The notes under the pieces: model-generated
What the model was told of the DNA's origin: nothing
What the model saw: the letters and a program-made list of their open reading frames with translations, nothing else
Databases searched by the model: none
In this document: positions 8,950 through 17,966 of the stretch, one piece after another
Numbering within the stretch: the first letter of the stretch is position 1
Layout: the number at the start of each line of letters is the position of its first letter
Source: Planctomycetota bacterium
Lineage (GTDB): Bacteria; Planctomycetota; Planctomycetia; Pirellulales; Pirellulaceae
DNA: 25,738 bases
Direction of reading: 5' to 3'
Assembly (NCBI GenBank): GCA_029259935.1
Contig: JAJDEH010000034.1
Coordinates: 1 to 25,738, forward strand
Position numbers and translations under genes: made by a program

Positions 8950-9729
8950 CTAGGCCACGGCATGCTTGATGGGCGCGTCCTCCTCCATGGTTGTTCGCAT
9001 CTGCCGCTCCAGGTCGTCCAGATAATCGTTCAACTCCCACGCCAGCCGGTAACTACCTGTATATAGCGCGATACCACATGTCAGGTCGACCGAGACTTCA
9101 AATCGCACGTTGAGATTCGGCGAAAGATGATCCCGCACCGCGGCCGAAATTTCGGCTTGCTGTGCTGCTGCGATTTCAAATGCACTTTGAACCCGCGCCT
9201 CGCCACTTGAACGATCCATGTCGAGCATGAATTTTTCGCGTTCGTTTTCGTCTAGCCCCCGAACACGCCCGATAAAGGCCCGTACAATCTGTGACTCCAA
9301 CTCCCGATCCGCAAGGTCGGCTAGAACTTGACGAGCGATGGAGCAAATCTGCTTCGCCCCAGCCTGACGGAGATCACTCAAAAAGGAACTGGTTTCTTCT
9401 AGAAGCGACTCGGCCCACCGCTCGCGTAGTTGGTCGACTTCGGTGCGAGCCTGCCCCAGCAATTCATGCCGCTGGTGCTCCACATCTTCCTGAATTTGGG
9501 CCAGCATGGCGTCACGCTGATTGTCCAATTCGTGGTTTTTGTTTTGCATCGCCGCTGCCTCTTGCTCGGACGTTTCTTTGGCCCGCTCGGCATCCTGCCA
9601 GTGCTCGTCGATGTTCTTCTGTCGCTGCTCCATCGCGGCCATGATTCGGCCGTACAGGAAATATTTCAACAAGGCGACCAGAATCAGGAAGTTGATGATC
9701 TGGGCGACGATGGTGAACCAGTCGAACAT
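8950..9729 (-). CDS. atpF: N-type ATPase long b subunit with delta-like C-terminus
   Basis: This is the peripheral stalk subunit. At 259 residues it is about 100 longer than a normal b subunit. One transmembrane helix (about 5-27) is followed by a charged coiled coil (about 30-125). The last part (about 125-245) ends in a strand-helix pattern ([28 protein letters not shown]) recalling the C-terminal domain of the delta subunit. No separate atpH gene is present in the cluster, so this extension plausibly replaces delta in holding the stator to the alpha subunits. That replacement is inference from length and pattern. It sits 3 bases after the atpE stop. Confidence 0.92.
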   Translation of the reverse strand: MFDWFTIVAQIINFLILVALLKYFLYGRIMAAMEQRQKNIDEHWQDAERAKETSEQEAAAMQNKNHELDNQRDAMLAQIQEDVEHQRHELLGQARTEVDQLRERWAESLLEETSSFLSDLRQAGAKQICSIARQVLADLADRELESQIVRAFIGRVRGLDENEREKFMLDMDRSSGEARVQSAFEIAAAQQAEISAAVRDHLSPNLNVRFEVSVDLTCGIALYTGSYRLAWELNDYLDDLERQMRTTMEEDAPIKHAVA

Positions 9730-9732
9730 CGA

Positions 9733-10011
9733 TCAGCCCCCGGATTGCGACACGAAGTAATCCCAAAAAGGATTGGCGAAGATCAATATCATGGCGACCA
9801 CAAAGCAGTAAATGGCCGTCGATTCGACCATCGCCAAACCAACGAACAAAGTCCGCGTAATCGTTCCCGATTCGTCGGGTTGTTGGGCGATAGCGCTCAA
9901 TGCCTGAGACAAAGCGCGGCCTTCTCCCAAGGCTGGACCAATCGAGCCGATGGCGATCGTGAGTCCCGCCGCGATGATCGACGCGCAACCAATGAGTCCC
10001 AAATTATCCAT
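9733..10011 (-). CDS. atpE: N-type ATPase c subunit (rotor ring)
   Basis: A two-helix hairpin proteolipid of 92 residues from ATG 10011. Helix 1 carries GSIGPALGEGRALSQ with E30, the loop has AQQPDE, and helix 2 carries GLAMVESTAIY with the ion-carrying E63 followed by S64, T65 and Y68. Helix 2 looks like the Na+-binding pattern of Na+-type F-ATPases, but at the helix 1 position where those have Gln there is Glu, giving two carboxylates per site. This double-acid site is typical of N-type c subunits, some of which are reported to be proton-specific, so the ion cannot be called. The start overlaps the atpB end by 8 bases; the longer frame to 10062 lies inside atpB. Confidence 0.95.
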   Translation of the reverse strand: MDNLGLIGCASIIAAGLTIAIGSIGPALGEGRALSQALSAIAQQPDESGTITRTLFVGLAMVESTAIYCFVVAMILIFANPFWDYFVSQSGG

Positions 10012-10732
10012 GGCTGGTCGCTCCTTTCTTAACTTGAAGTTCGGCAGTTTTCTTATCCGCATGCGTTTGCGACGCCGAAGCGATATACACCGTTGCCAAG
10101 ATGGCGAAAATGTAAGCTTGAATGAGCCCCGTCAGTAATCCCAATGCGTGCATCAATATCGGGAAAAACAACGGCGCCAGGAGTAATAAAATGGCTGCAA
10201 TCTTCGTGCCGCTCATCATGTTTCCAAACAGTCGCACCGCCAAGGCAAGCGTTCGAGAAAACTCGCCTATGATGTTGAACGGAAGCATCAGCGGAGTGGG
10301 ACGCAAGTACTGTTTGAGATAGCTGGCCAGTCCTTGCCGGCTAATCCCAAAAAAGGGCACGGCCACGAACACGCAAATCGCCAGCGCCGTCGTCGTCGAA
10401 AGCGATCCGGTGGGTGCCTGAAACCCGGGGACGATCGCCAGCAAGTTGGCCGTGACAATGAACAGGAACAGAGTGCCGATGAACGGTAAATAGAGCGCGG
10501 GATTTTGTTGGCTGATTTCGGCAATCTGCTGGTTAATTCCGCCAACAATCACCTCTAGCATGTTTTGCCAGCGGGAAATCTTCGGCCCCGAGGAGAGCTT
10601 TCTCGTGGCTAGCCAGGAGACCAAGGCGAGTACCGCCATTACGACCCAGGTGTAGATAATCGTCAGGTTCAGCGACAGAAAACTCCATTGCCAGAGGACT
10701 ACGTCGTCGGGACTGAAGTTCTTGAGGTCCAC
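10004..10732 (-). CDS. atpB: N-type ATPase a subunit (ion channel stator)
   Basis: The membrane subunit that forms the two ion half-channels against the c-ring. It has 242 residues with five or six hydrophobic helices. The essential stator arginine is R167 in LALAVRLFGNMMSG, which matches the family signature. Conserved N100-region motif ANLLAIVPGF and the C-terminal helix with LIQAYIFAILATVYI are also present. It starts 3 bases after the atpR stop and overlaps atpE by 8 bases, so the order R-B-E is kept. Confidence 0.95.
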   Translation of the reverse strand: MDLKNFSPDDVVLWQWSFLSLNLTIIYTWVVMAVLALVSWLATRKLSSGPKISRWQNMLEVIVGGINQQIAEISQQNPALYLPFIGTLFLFIVTANLLAIVPGFQAPTGSLSTTTALAICVFVAVPFFGISRQGLASYLKQYLRPTPLMLPFNIIGEFSRTLALAVRLFGNMMSGTKIAAILLLLAPLFFPILMHALGLLTGLIQAYIFAILATVYIASASQTHADKKTAELQVKKGATSHG

Positions 10733-10735
10733 GAG

Positions 10736-11083
10736 TCACACCTTTCGTACGATGGCCCTCCGAGGCCGTCGATCCAAGTCGCTGATCGCTCCGCGATCAG
10801 AACGATTCGTTTTTTTAGCGGAGCGAACAACGACTCTCACTATAATGAAACGCATCAACAGAAAACCTAGAATGCAGGCAACCAGTCTTTCGAATCGGCC
10901 GCTACTCACGAGATAAAACCCGCTCAGTGCAATCGCCGAACGAACAAAAAAGCTGACCACGATCCAGTACTCGGGCCGCTCGGTTCGCTGAACGCGGCTG
11001 ACAACCCACCACAGGCTGCCGAAGAAAAACAGCCCGATCGCCATTCCGGCGATGAAGGCGGCCATCATTTGAACCGTAATCAT
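10736..11083 (-). CDS. atpR: AtpR, N-type ATPase accessory membrane protein
   Basis: A 115-residue protein with about three hydrophobic segments (roughly 5-25, 35-57 and 62-82) and a very basic tail. AtpR is a hallmark of N-type ATPase operons, where it is thought to help assemble the ring or interact with c subunits through its charged groups in the membrane. ATG 11083 is chosen because a strong GGAGGG lies 9 bases upstream; the frame runs to 11188 but that part is inside atpQ. It lies 22 bases after atpQ and 3 before atpB. The assignment rests mainly on position and topology, since the family is poorly conserved. Confidence 0.85.
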   Translation of the reverse strand: MITVQMMAAFIAGMAIGLFFFGSLWWVVSRVQRTERPEYWIVVSFFVRSAIALSGFYLVSSGRFERLVACILGFLLMRFIIVRVVVRSAKKTNRSDRGAISDLDRRPRRAIVRKV

Positions 11084-11105
11084 GTGTTCGCTCCCTCCAG
11101 ACAAT

Positions 11106-11436
11106 CTAGTCGTTTTCTTCCGCTTCGCCGCCGCTCTCGCGTTGCACCCAATACCAGGCAATCCAACAACCGGTCGCCACGCCAACAAACAAGCAAGTGA
11201 GCGTCCAGGAGAACGGCGTCGGCCATACGCGGTCCAGCCAAACGCCGACGGCGATGCCGATCAGGGTCGGAATCGCGATCGACCAGCCGACCAGGCCGAA
11301 CATTCCCAACCCAAACCAAACATTTCGACCCGGGTTACGCCGAGCCTTCAGCATGCGTTCCTCCTTCTTGCCGACTTGCCGGGAGTATCCGGAATCCACT
11401 TCGTTTGAAGGCGGCACTGACTCTTGGTCTTGTTCG

Positions 11437-11447
<11 letters not shown>
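11106..11447 (-). CDS. atpQ: AtpQ, AtpI-like membrane protein of the N-type ATPase
   Basis: A 113-residue protein with a polar N-terminus and two hydrophobic helices, about 43-70 (GLVGWSIAIPTLIGIAVGVW) and 79-101, separated by DRVWPTPFSW. This matches the AtpI-like family (AtpQ), specific to N-type operons and thought to help assemble the c-ring or move Mg2+ or Ca2+. The Gly-rich IGIAVGVWLD segment is the family's most recognisable feature. It overlaps the atpC end by 11 bases. Confidence 0.87.
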
Positions 11448-13813
<2,366 letters not shown>

Positions 13814-13921
13814 CTCTCTGAAAGGAGTTTTTTAGTGGCTCGAACCGACCGGCATTGTCCTCAATTCCAACAGCCCTCGTTCCTTGCTTGCGCTTCGACT
13901 GGCTGAACTGATGGCCAATAG

Positions 13922-14314
13922 CTAATCAGCCCGAATCGCCTTGTGGCAATTGACACAACTAATGGTCATCTGAGTAAAGGCCAGCGTGGCACCGTCGATA
14001 TTCTCTTCGTCCGCGGTACGGACCAACTCGTCCGTGGCGAACAGGAAGGTCTTCAGTTGGGTCTGATAACCTGGTTCATCCCGCCGCACGAACCACTCAA
14101 TCTGATTCAGCGCTTTCATGGCCTTGGCATTCTTGCTCAATTCCGCAAAGTCGGCTTCCGTCAGGGAGGCCAACATTTTCTCGGACAATTCAAGCTTGAT
14201 TTTCATTCCCACACTGGCCTTTTCCGCTTTGGGCTTGCCCTTTTCTCCGGCCATGGCAAAGTTGGCCGTCAGCAACACTGCCAGCGCAAACATTCCAACG
14301 ATTAGTTTTTTCAT
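13922..14314 (-). CDS. Small periplasmic c-type cytochrome, class II/c'-like
   Basis: From ATG 14314 the product is 130 residues with a signal peptide (MKKLIVGMFALAVLL..., probable cut after AMA near 22). The rest is helical and charged and ends with one heme motif CVNCH (C120, C123, H124), six residues before the C-terminus. A single C-terminal CxxCH in a four-helix-sized protein is the layout of class II cytochromes c such as cytochrome c'. GGAGG lies just upstream (a second ATG at 14317 is equally possible). It sits 90 bases after the biotin-carrier-like gene and 108 before Hsp20, same strand. Its redox partner is unknown; gas (NO or O2) binding would fit c' but is inference. Confidence 0.8.
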   Translation of the reverse strand: MKKLIVGMFALAVLLTANFAMAGEKGKPKAEKASVGMKIKLELSEKMLASLTEADFAELSKNAKAMKALNQIEWFVRRDEPGYQTQLKTFLFATDELVRTADEENIDGATLAFTQMTISCVNCHKAIRAD

Positions 14315-14404
14315 CATGCACCTCCATCCTTCGAAGAACGAGTTCGACATGGACGACAGCAACCATTTACCTGCCTGCCGCCGCGTCGGACATCAATGTG
14401 TCGG

Positions 14405-14800
14405 TTACCGACCGTCCGGTTCAGGCTTCACCTGCACCATGAACAAGGGCTGGCCCATTTGAACTGCTTCGGAGTCTTGCACCAGCACTTCTACAATCGT
14501 GCCACGCGCGCCGGCATGTTGCCGGAACCGTCGCATTCCTTCGATCGTGCCGACGACCGTCTCGGGCTCGACTTCGCTGCCGACCTGCACAAACGGTTCG
14601 TCACCGAAGTAGCGACCAGCGTAGAACACCCCGTCCCAGGAACTAAGGACCGGGACCGCCGCCGGCGGCTCGTCGTTGCCAGGCAGAGCCGTCCCTGCTG
14701 TCATGGACGTCAAGGCAAGGACGAACAATCCCGCGAGTACCGCGACCACCATCCACACCCAGGCCGACCACTCCGTCGTTTTCTTTCGGGTCACAACCAT
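14405..14800 (-). CDS. Membrane-anchored biotinyl/lipoyl-carrier-like protein lacking the modified lysine
   Basis: A 131-residue protein with one transmembrane helix (about 13-33), then a domain (about 48-124) that follows the biotin carboxyl carrier pattern of acetyl-CoA carboxylase closely: VLSSWDGVFY, FVQVGSEVEPETVVG, then GTIVEVLVQDSEAVQMGQPLFMV. At the hairpin where biotin is attached, the carrier motif E-A-M-K reads E87-G-M-R90, so the lysine is replaced by arginine and it should not be biotinylated. A strong ribosome binding site (GGGAGGT) precedes ATG 14800. It is the first gene of the minus-strand train, 90 bases before the cytochrome gene. The fold assignment is good; the function is not known. 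A structural or scaffold role at the membrane is possible. Confidence 0.75.
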   Translation of the reverse strand: MVVTRKKTTEWSAWVWMVVAVLAGLFVLALTSMTAGTALPGNDEPPAAVPVLSSWDGVFYAGRYFGDEPFVQVGSEVEPETVVGTIEGMRRFRQHAGARGTIVEVLVQDSEAVQMGQPLFMVQVKPEPDGR

Positions 14801-15080
14801 GATCCACCTCCCTTCGCATTCGTGGATACCGCATACATGTTATTTCAGGATGCAAAGTTCATACCAAGCTTGTAATTGGCTGGGCAGTCAGGGGCACGTG
14901 TCGCCGGCCTGATCGATATCGCACATGCCGCGCGAAATAGCGCGCGTTGAGTGACCAGTAACGTCTCCGAAGAGTTGTTCTCGCCGCCCTGCGCTGGGGC
15001 AGGCCAGAGAAACCCTGTTGGCGCGTCAGTTGCTAGAAGTTCGTTGTGTTGCCGCGACGTATGCGGAGAAAGGACGCATC
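14801..15080. promoter_or_regulatory. Divergent intergenic region between the ATPase/hydrogenase train and the stress-protein gene
   Basis: This 280-base stretch separates the minus-strand gene at 14800 from the plus-strand stress gene at 15081, so it should carry promoters for both. Two structures are visible: an FNR/CRP-like dyad CTGAT-CGAT-ATCGC at 14909-14922 (seven of ten core positions agree with TTGAT-N4-ATCAA), and an inverted CGCGCG pair at 14929-14934 and 14941-14946. On the minus strand TTGGTA and AATAAC, 17 bases apart (about 14840-14870), are a weak sigma70-like pair. No coding region is supported. Confidence 0.4.
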
Positions 15081-15539
15081 ATGGCTAGAAGTTGTCAGTT
15101 CAATACGGTGCTGGTGCCGACCGACTTTTCGACCAACTCACGGGCAGCATTCGAACGGGCGCTAGAACTTGTCGAGGGACAAGATGCGGCCGTGGTCGTC
15201 TTGCATGTCGTTGATTCATCTTTGGCCCAGGTGGTGGCCGACTACGAAGGTACGCCGGCCGCCGACGTGATCAAAAAAATGCGCCGACAAGCCGAACAGC
15301 GACTACAAGAATATGAACCGCCGCCGGATTCGTCGGTCGAGGTACAGAGGATGCTTTGCGACGGAACTCCTTTCATGGAGATCATCGACCATGCCCGTGA
15401 TCTGTTGGTTGACGCCGTACTCATCGGCAAGGTGGGATCTCGTGGCCGGTTGGAGAAACTGCTTTTTGGATCGACCGTGGAAAAGGTCATTCGGGGCTGC
15501 GCTCGACCGGTAATCGTGCTGCCCGAGGAGGAGGGCTAA
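15081..15539 (+). CDS. Universal stress protein (UspA family)
   Basis: A single-domain Usp of 152 residues. It begins FNTVLVPTDFSTNS with the conserved D15, has the VVVLHVVD strand near 38-45, and closes with GKVGSRGRLEKLLFGSTVEKV (split motif 116-136) and ARPVIVLP. The nucleotide motif resembles the ATP-binding G-x2-G-x9-G-[ST] signature with one extra residue (G116, G119, G130-S131), so ATP binding is likely but not certain. ATG 15081 is chosen over the open frame from 15018 because AGGA precedes it. It is divergent from the ATPase/hydrogenase train. Usp proteins are commonly induced by starvation or low oxygen. Confidence 0.92.
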   Translation: MARSCQFNTVLVPTDFSTNSRAAFERALELVEGQDAAVVVLHVVDSSLAQVVADYEGTPAADVIKKMRRQAEQRLQEYEPPPDSSVEVQRMLCDGTPFMEIIDHARDLLVDAVLIGKVGSRGRLEKLLFGSTVEKVIRGCARPVIVLPEEEG

Positions 15540-15563
15540 ATTTTGGTAGCCTACTCCCAAAAT
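15540..15563 (+). other. Stem-loop right after the stress-protein stop
   Basis: ATTTTGG (15540-15546) and CCAAAAT (15557-15563) form a perfect 7-bp inverted repeat with a 10-base loop, starting at the base after the stop codon. An A-rich stretch rather than a T-run follows, so it is not a standard plus-strand terminator. It could be a processing or stabilising hairpin between this gene and the next small gene. Confidence 0.4.
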
Positions 15564-15612
15564 AAAAACAACAAGTTCATTCAACACGGTTCGCAACCCA
15601 GGAGGTGTCGGA

Positions 15613-15822
15613 ATGGCAAGTCCCATGTATCCCGTTCCCAAAGACGCGCAATCGAGCGGTGCGACGGAGGTCAAGTGGTTCGCCGGTTTGGCGATGCAGG
15701 CCATGATCATGCAACACGGAATTCCCGAAACGGAATCGGGGCGAGAGGAAATTGCCCTGTGGGCGTTCCGCATGGGCCAGGCGATGGTGGCAACCGATCG
15801 TAGTTTGCACGCGTCGGATTGA
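15613..15822 (+). CDS. Small conserved-looking hypothetical protein, 69 residues
   Basis: I do not recognise this family. The frame is short, but ATG 15613 has a near-perfect Shine-Dalgarno AGGAGGT at optimal distance, which argues that it is real. The middle (about 20-55) is amphipathic and Met-rich (FAGLAMQAMIMQ, then ALWAFRMGQAMVATD) and looks helical; there is no signal or clear transmembrane segment. It follows the stress-protein gene after 73 bases on the same strand and may be co-transcribed with it. A small binding partner or regulator of the neighbours is possible but not shown. Confidence 0.65.
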   Translation: MASPMYPVPKDAQSSGATEVKWFAGLAMQAMIMQHGIPETESGREEIALWAFRMGQAMVATDRSLHASD

Positions 15823-16126
15823 CTGGCCTTGGAACCCGACTACCGCTGATCGCGAGAATTGTCTCACGGACCGTCGGGCGCGAGTCCTCACGGCGACCGA
15901 CGGCAAGGGCAGCGCCGCAAATTCCGGCTCGCCTACAAATTACTCGTCAAAGGCTCCCGAATCTTCGTTTTTTGCTGGACGATCGGCTGGTCACTCGCTA
16001 GTTTACGGGTAATAAGGCGTTGCCTTTTTGGATGGGAGGTTGGGTGTGCGTTGCTTGTGGCCATGCACGAGCCAAATCGCCCCCACCGTCATCTGCCCGT
16101 GTAACCCGATTCTAGTGAGGGCTCGA
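15823..16126. other. Intergenic stretch with a possible weak terminator
   Basis: No supported gene lies in these 304 bases. Short overlapping frames on the plus strand lack ribosome binding sites. One structure stands out: AAGGC (16014-16018) and GCCTT (16022-16026) with a 3-base loop, the second arm running into five Ts (16025-16029). This is a short terminator-like hairpin that would end the stress-protein transcript. GAGG before ATG 16127 serves the next gene. Confidence 0.4.
16014..16029 (+). terminator. Short rho-independent-like terminator
   Basis: A 5-bp stem AAGGC/GCCTT with loop GTT runs into TTTTT (16025-16029). The stem is short, so strength is doubtful, but its place between the stress-protein transcript and the next gene is apt. 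Confidence 0.35.
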
Positions 16127-16843
16127 ATGAACTGGCGAATTCACTTCGTTTGGACGGCATTGTTGGCCGTCAGTCTTGGTTGTGGCAGCGAAGCCAAAGT
16201 GGTCCATACGGTCAACAAACCTGTTCCCACGCATCCTGTTTTCAACACGGTTCTCACGGGACAGGCCCAATCACGACCAGCGATTCAAGTCAACCTTCTC
16301 GACGAAAGTGAAGACTGGTTCATGACCGCCGAGTTGTACTTGACCGTCCAGTCCAGCCGTTTCCCCCAAGACACTCGAATTGTCTTGCCGCTGAACATTG
16401 GAGATTTTGCCGGCTGTCGCACTCGTTTCGTTCAGCTTCCATTCGAAGTTCAAGAACGGGATATGTTGCTGTTCAACCTGCTCGACAACGACCGGCTGAC
16501 GTCCGAGCAAGAGACGGCAATCGTCGAAGGATGTCGCGCCTGCGGTTATTGCTTGTTAGCAGCGGGCAAGATTTACTGTCCGCCGGCCGCCACGATTGCC
16601 AGCCCCGTGGTAGGCGTGGCATCCGAATTATTGGGCAACGCGATCGTCGAGGATGTGGCCTTGCATCAATTTGAAAACTTCGGCACCGCGGAATATATCG
16701 TGCCCCAATATTTGCCGCCCGAACCCCAGCAAGCCAACGAGCTATCGATTCTCAATGACGCGAACTATGCCCCCGCGACCTTGAAGCTGTACGGACCGCT
16801 AAACTCATTGTCGTTTGAAGAATCAAACCGGGACTCAACCTAG
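16127..16843 (+). CDS. Putative exported lipoprotein with a cysteine cluster, unknown function
   Basis: The 238-residue product starts MNWRIHFVWTALLAVSLGCGSE, a short basic start, a hydrophobic stretch and Cys at about 19, which suggests a lipoprotein signal, though the residues before the Cys (SLG) match the lipobox only loosely. ATG 16127 has GAGG six bases upstream; the longer open frame from 16028 does not look like a signal. The mature part has no domain I recognise. A cluster EGCRACGYCLLAAGKIYC near the middle has four cysteines and could bind metal or form disulfides. It converges on the sialidase-like gene with 31 bases between. Confidence 0.72.
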   Translation: MNWRIHFVWTALLAVSLGCGSEAKVVHTVNKPVPTHPVFNTVLTGQAQSRPAIQVNLLDESEDWFMTAELYLTVQSSRFPQDTRIVLPLNIGDFAGCRTRFVQLPFEVQERDMLLFNLLDNDRLTSEQETAIVEGCRACGYCLLAAGKIYCPPAATIASPVVGVASELLGNAIVEDVALHQFENFGTAEYIVPQYLPPEPQQANELSILNDANYAPATLKLYGPLNSLSFEESNRDST

Positions 16844-16874
16844 CCGCCTGTTTCCGCAGCGCAGGTTTAGTGCA

Positions 16875-17966
16875 TCACTCGTCGATTTCCAAATCGGCCA
16901 TGTAGATGGCGGTGATCGTTTTGCCTTGGTCGTCCTTTTCGTGGGACGAATACCAAGACATGATCGCTCGCGTCGGACTTAATTCAATGAACCCGGGGTA
17001 AGAATTATCTCCCCCGCTGGGCAGCTCGGCGAACTCATGCAACTTGTCGCCGACCAGCCAGCACATGGATGTTTTGGGACCTTTGCCTCCGATGCTCTTG
17101 CGGCCTCCCACCAGATAGCGGCCACCCCACCGCGTCAGCAAGGGGCCGCCTATATAACGGTCCAGATCCTGCCGCTGCCAATCGGTGTACGGCGCGCGGC
17201 TGCGCAGCAGTTGAGCCTTCGCGCCGCCGCGCCTTCCCACCGCCAGGATGCTGCCGTCCTTCTCGAATTGAAACGCCGTCTCGTCGCCGTCCACGTCTTG
17301 AAACAAGGTTCGCTTGCGCCAGATCAAGCCATCGTCACTTTCCAACATGGCCGATTCAACCGTGCGACCTTCACCGCGCGGCCCCACTTCGAAATTCTTC
17401 TTCCGTCGGCCGCAAAGGTAAGCTCGTCCGTCGAACGTATTGGCGCGCCAGATGTAATGCCCGAACGTGCCTTCCAACATGATCGGCTCGCTCCACTTGT
17501 CGCCGTCCGCGGTCCACACGGCGTAGCCCAGATGCTTATTCAAATCGTATTCGCTTCGGGGCAACGTCGTTTCACCGCTGTACCAAGTTCCCGTATAGAC
17601 GAACAGCCGTTCCTTGAAGACCAGGAAATGGGGATCGCGCGTGTCCCGTTTGGCGACGCGAAAGCGGTGCACTTGCCGCCACTGCCGAGCATCATCGCTG
17701 GCCAACACAATCACCGACGCGGTGGGGTGCACCATGTGCCCGTCGGGACAGCTACGAAAGGTCAAGTAGAACTTGTCGCCAAAGCGAACCAAATCGGTGA
17801 ACGCATTGTGTTCCCCGTTGTGAAAGACCCGGCGGATGTTGGTTACCTTGACCGCCGGTGCATGGCCAGCCCGCGCGGAACCGGCCAGCAAGCACGAAAA
17901 ACTCGTCACGGCCAAAAGGCACCGCAAGGATTGCATTCCTAAATTCACTCGCGAGTCGGCAGCCAT
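16875..17966 (-). CDS. Secreted sialidase/BNR-like beta-propeller protein
   Basis: A 363-residue protein with a signal peptide (hydrophobic stretch 15-30, probable cut after SARA). The body shows repeated Asp-box-like turns: SDDARQW, TADGDKW and SDDGLIW, plus RRVFHNGEHNAFTDLVRFGD and RDPHFLVFKERLFVY. This is the look of sialidase or glycoside-hydrolase-like propellers common in planctomycetes. The catalytic arginine triad cannot be confirmed by eye, so exo-sialidase activity is not claimed. ATG 17966 follows the upstream stop directly (TAA-ATG), and AAGGA in the end of that gene serves it; an internal ATG at 17936 is less well supported. It probably acts on polysaccharide together with the esterase-like neighbour. 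Confidence 0.75.
   Translation of the reverse strand: MAADSRVNLGMQSLRCLLAVTSFSCLLAGSARAGHAPAVKVTNIRRVFHNGEHNAFTDLVRFGDKFYLTFRSCPDGHMVHPTASVIVLASDDARQWRQVHRFRVAKRDTRDPHFLVFKERLFVYTGTWYSGETTLPRSEYDLNKHLGYAVWTADGDKWSEPIMLEGTFGHYIWRANTFDGRAYLCGRRKKNFEVGPRGEGRTVESAMLESDDGLIWRKRTLFQDVDGDETAFQFEKDGSILAVGRRGGAKAQLLRSRAPYTDWQRQDLDRYIGGPLLTRWGGRYLVGGRKSIGGKGPKTSMCWLVGDKLHEFAELPSGGDNSYPGFIELSPTRAIMSWYSSHEKDDQGKTITAIYMADLEIDE

Noticed and set aside
14893..14908. Possible sigma54 promoter (GGCACG...)
   Set aside because: The -12 element does not match TTGC at the required spacing.
17037..17942. Open frame of 301 codons on the plus strand
   Set aside because: Antisense to the sialidase-like gene, which has a signal peptide and Asp-box motifs; no domain in the antisense product.
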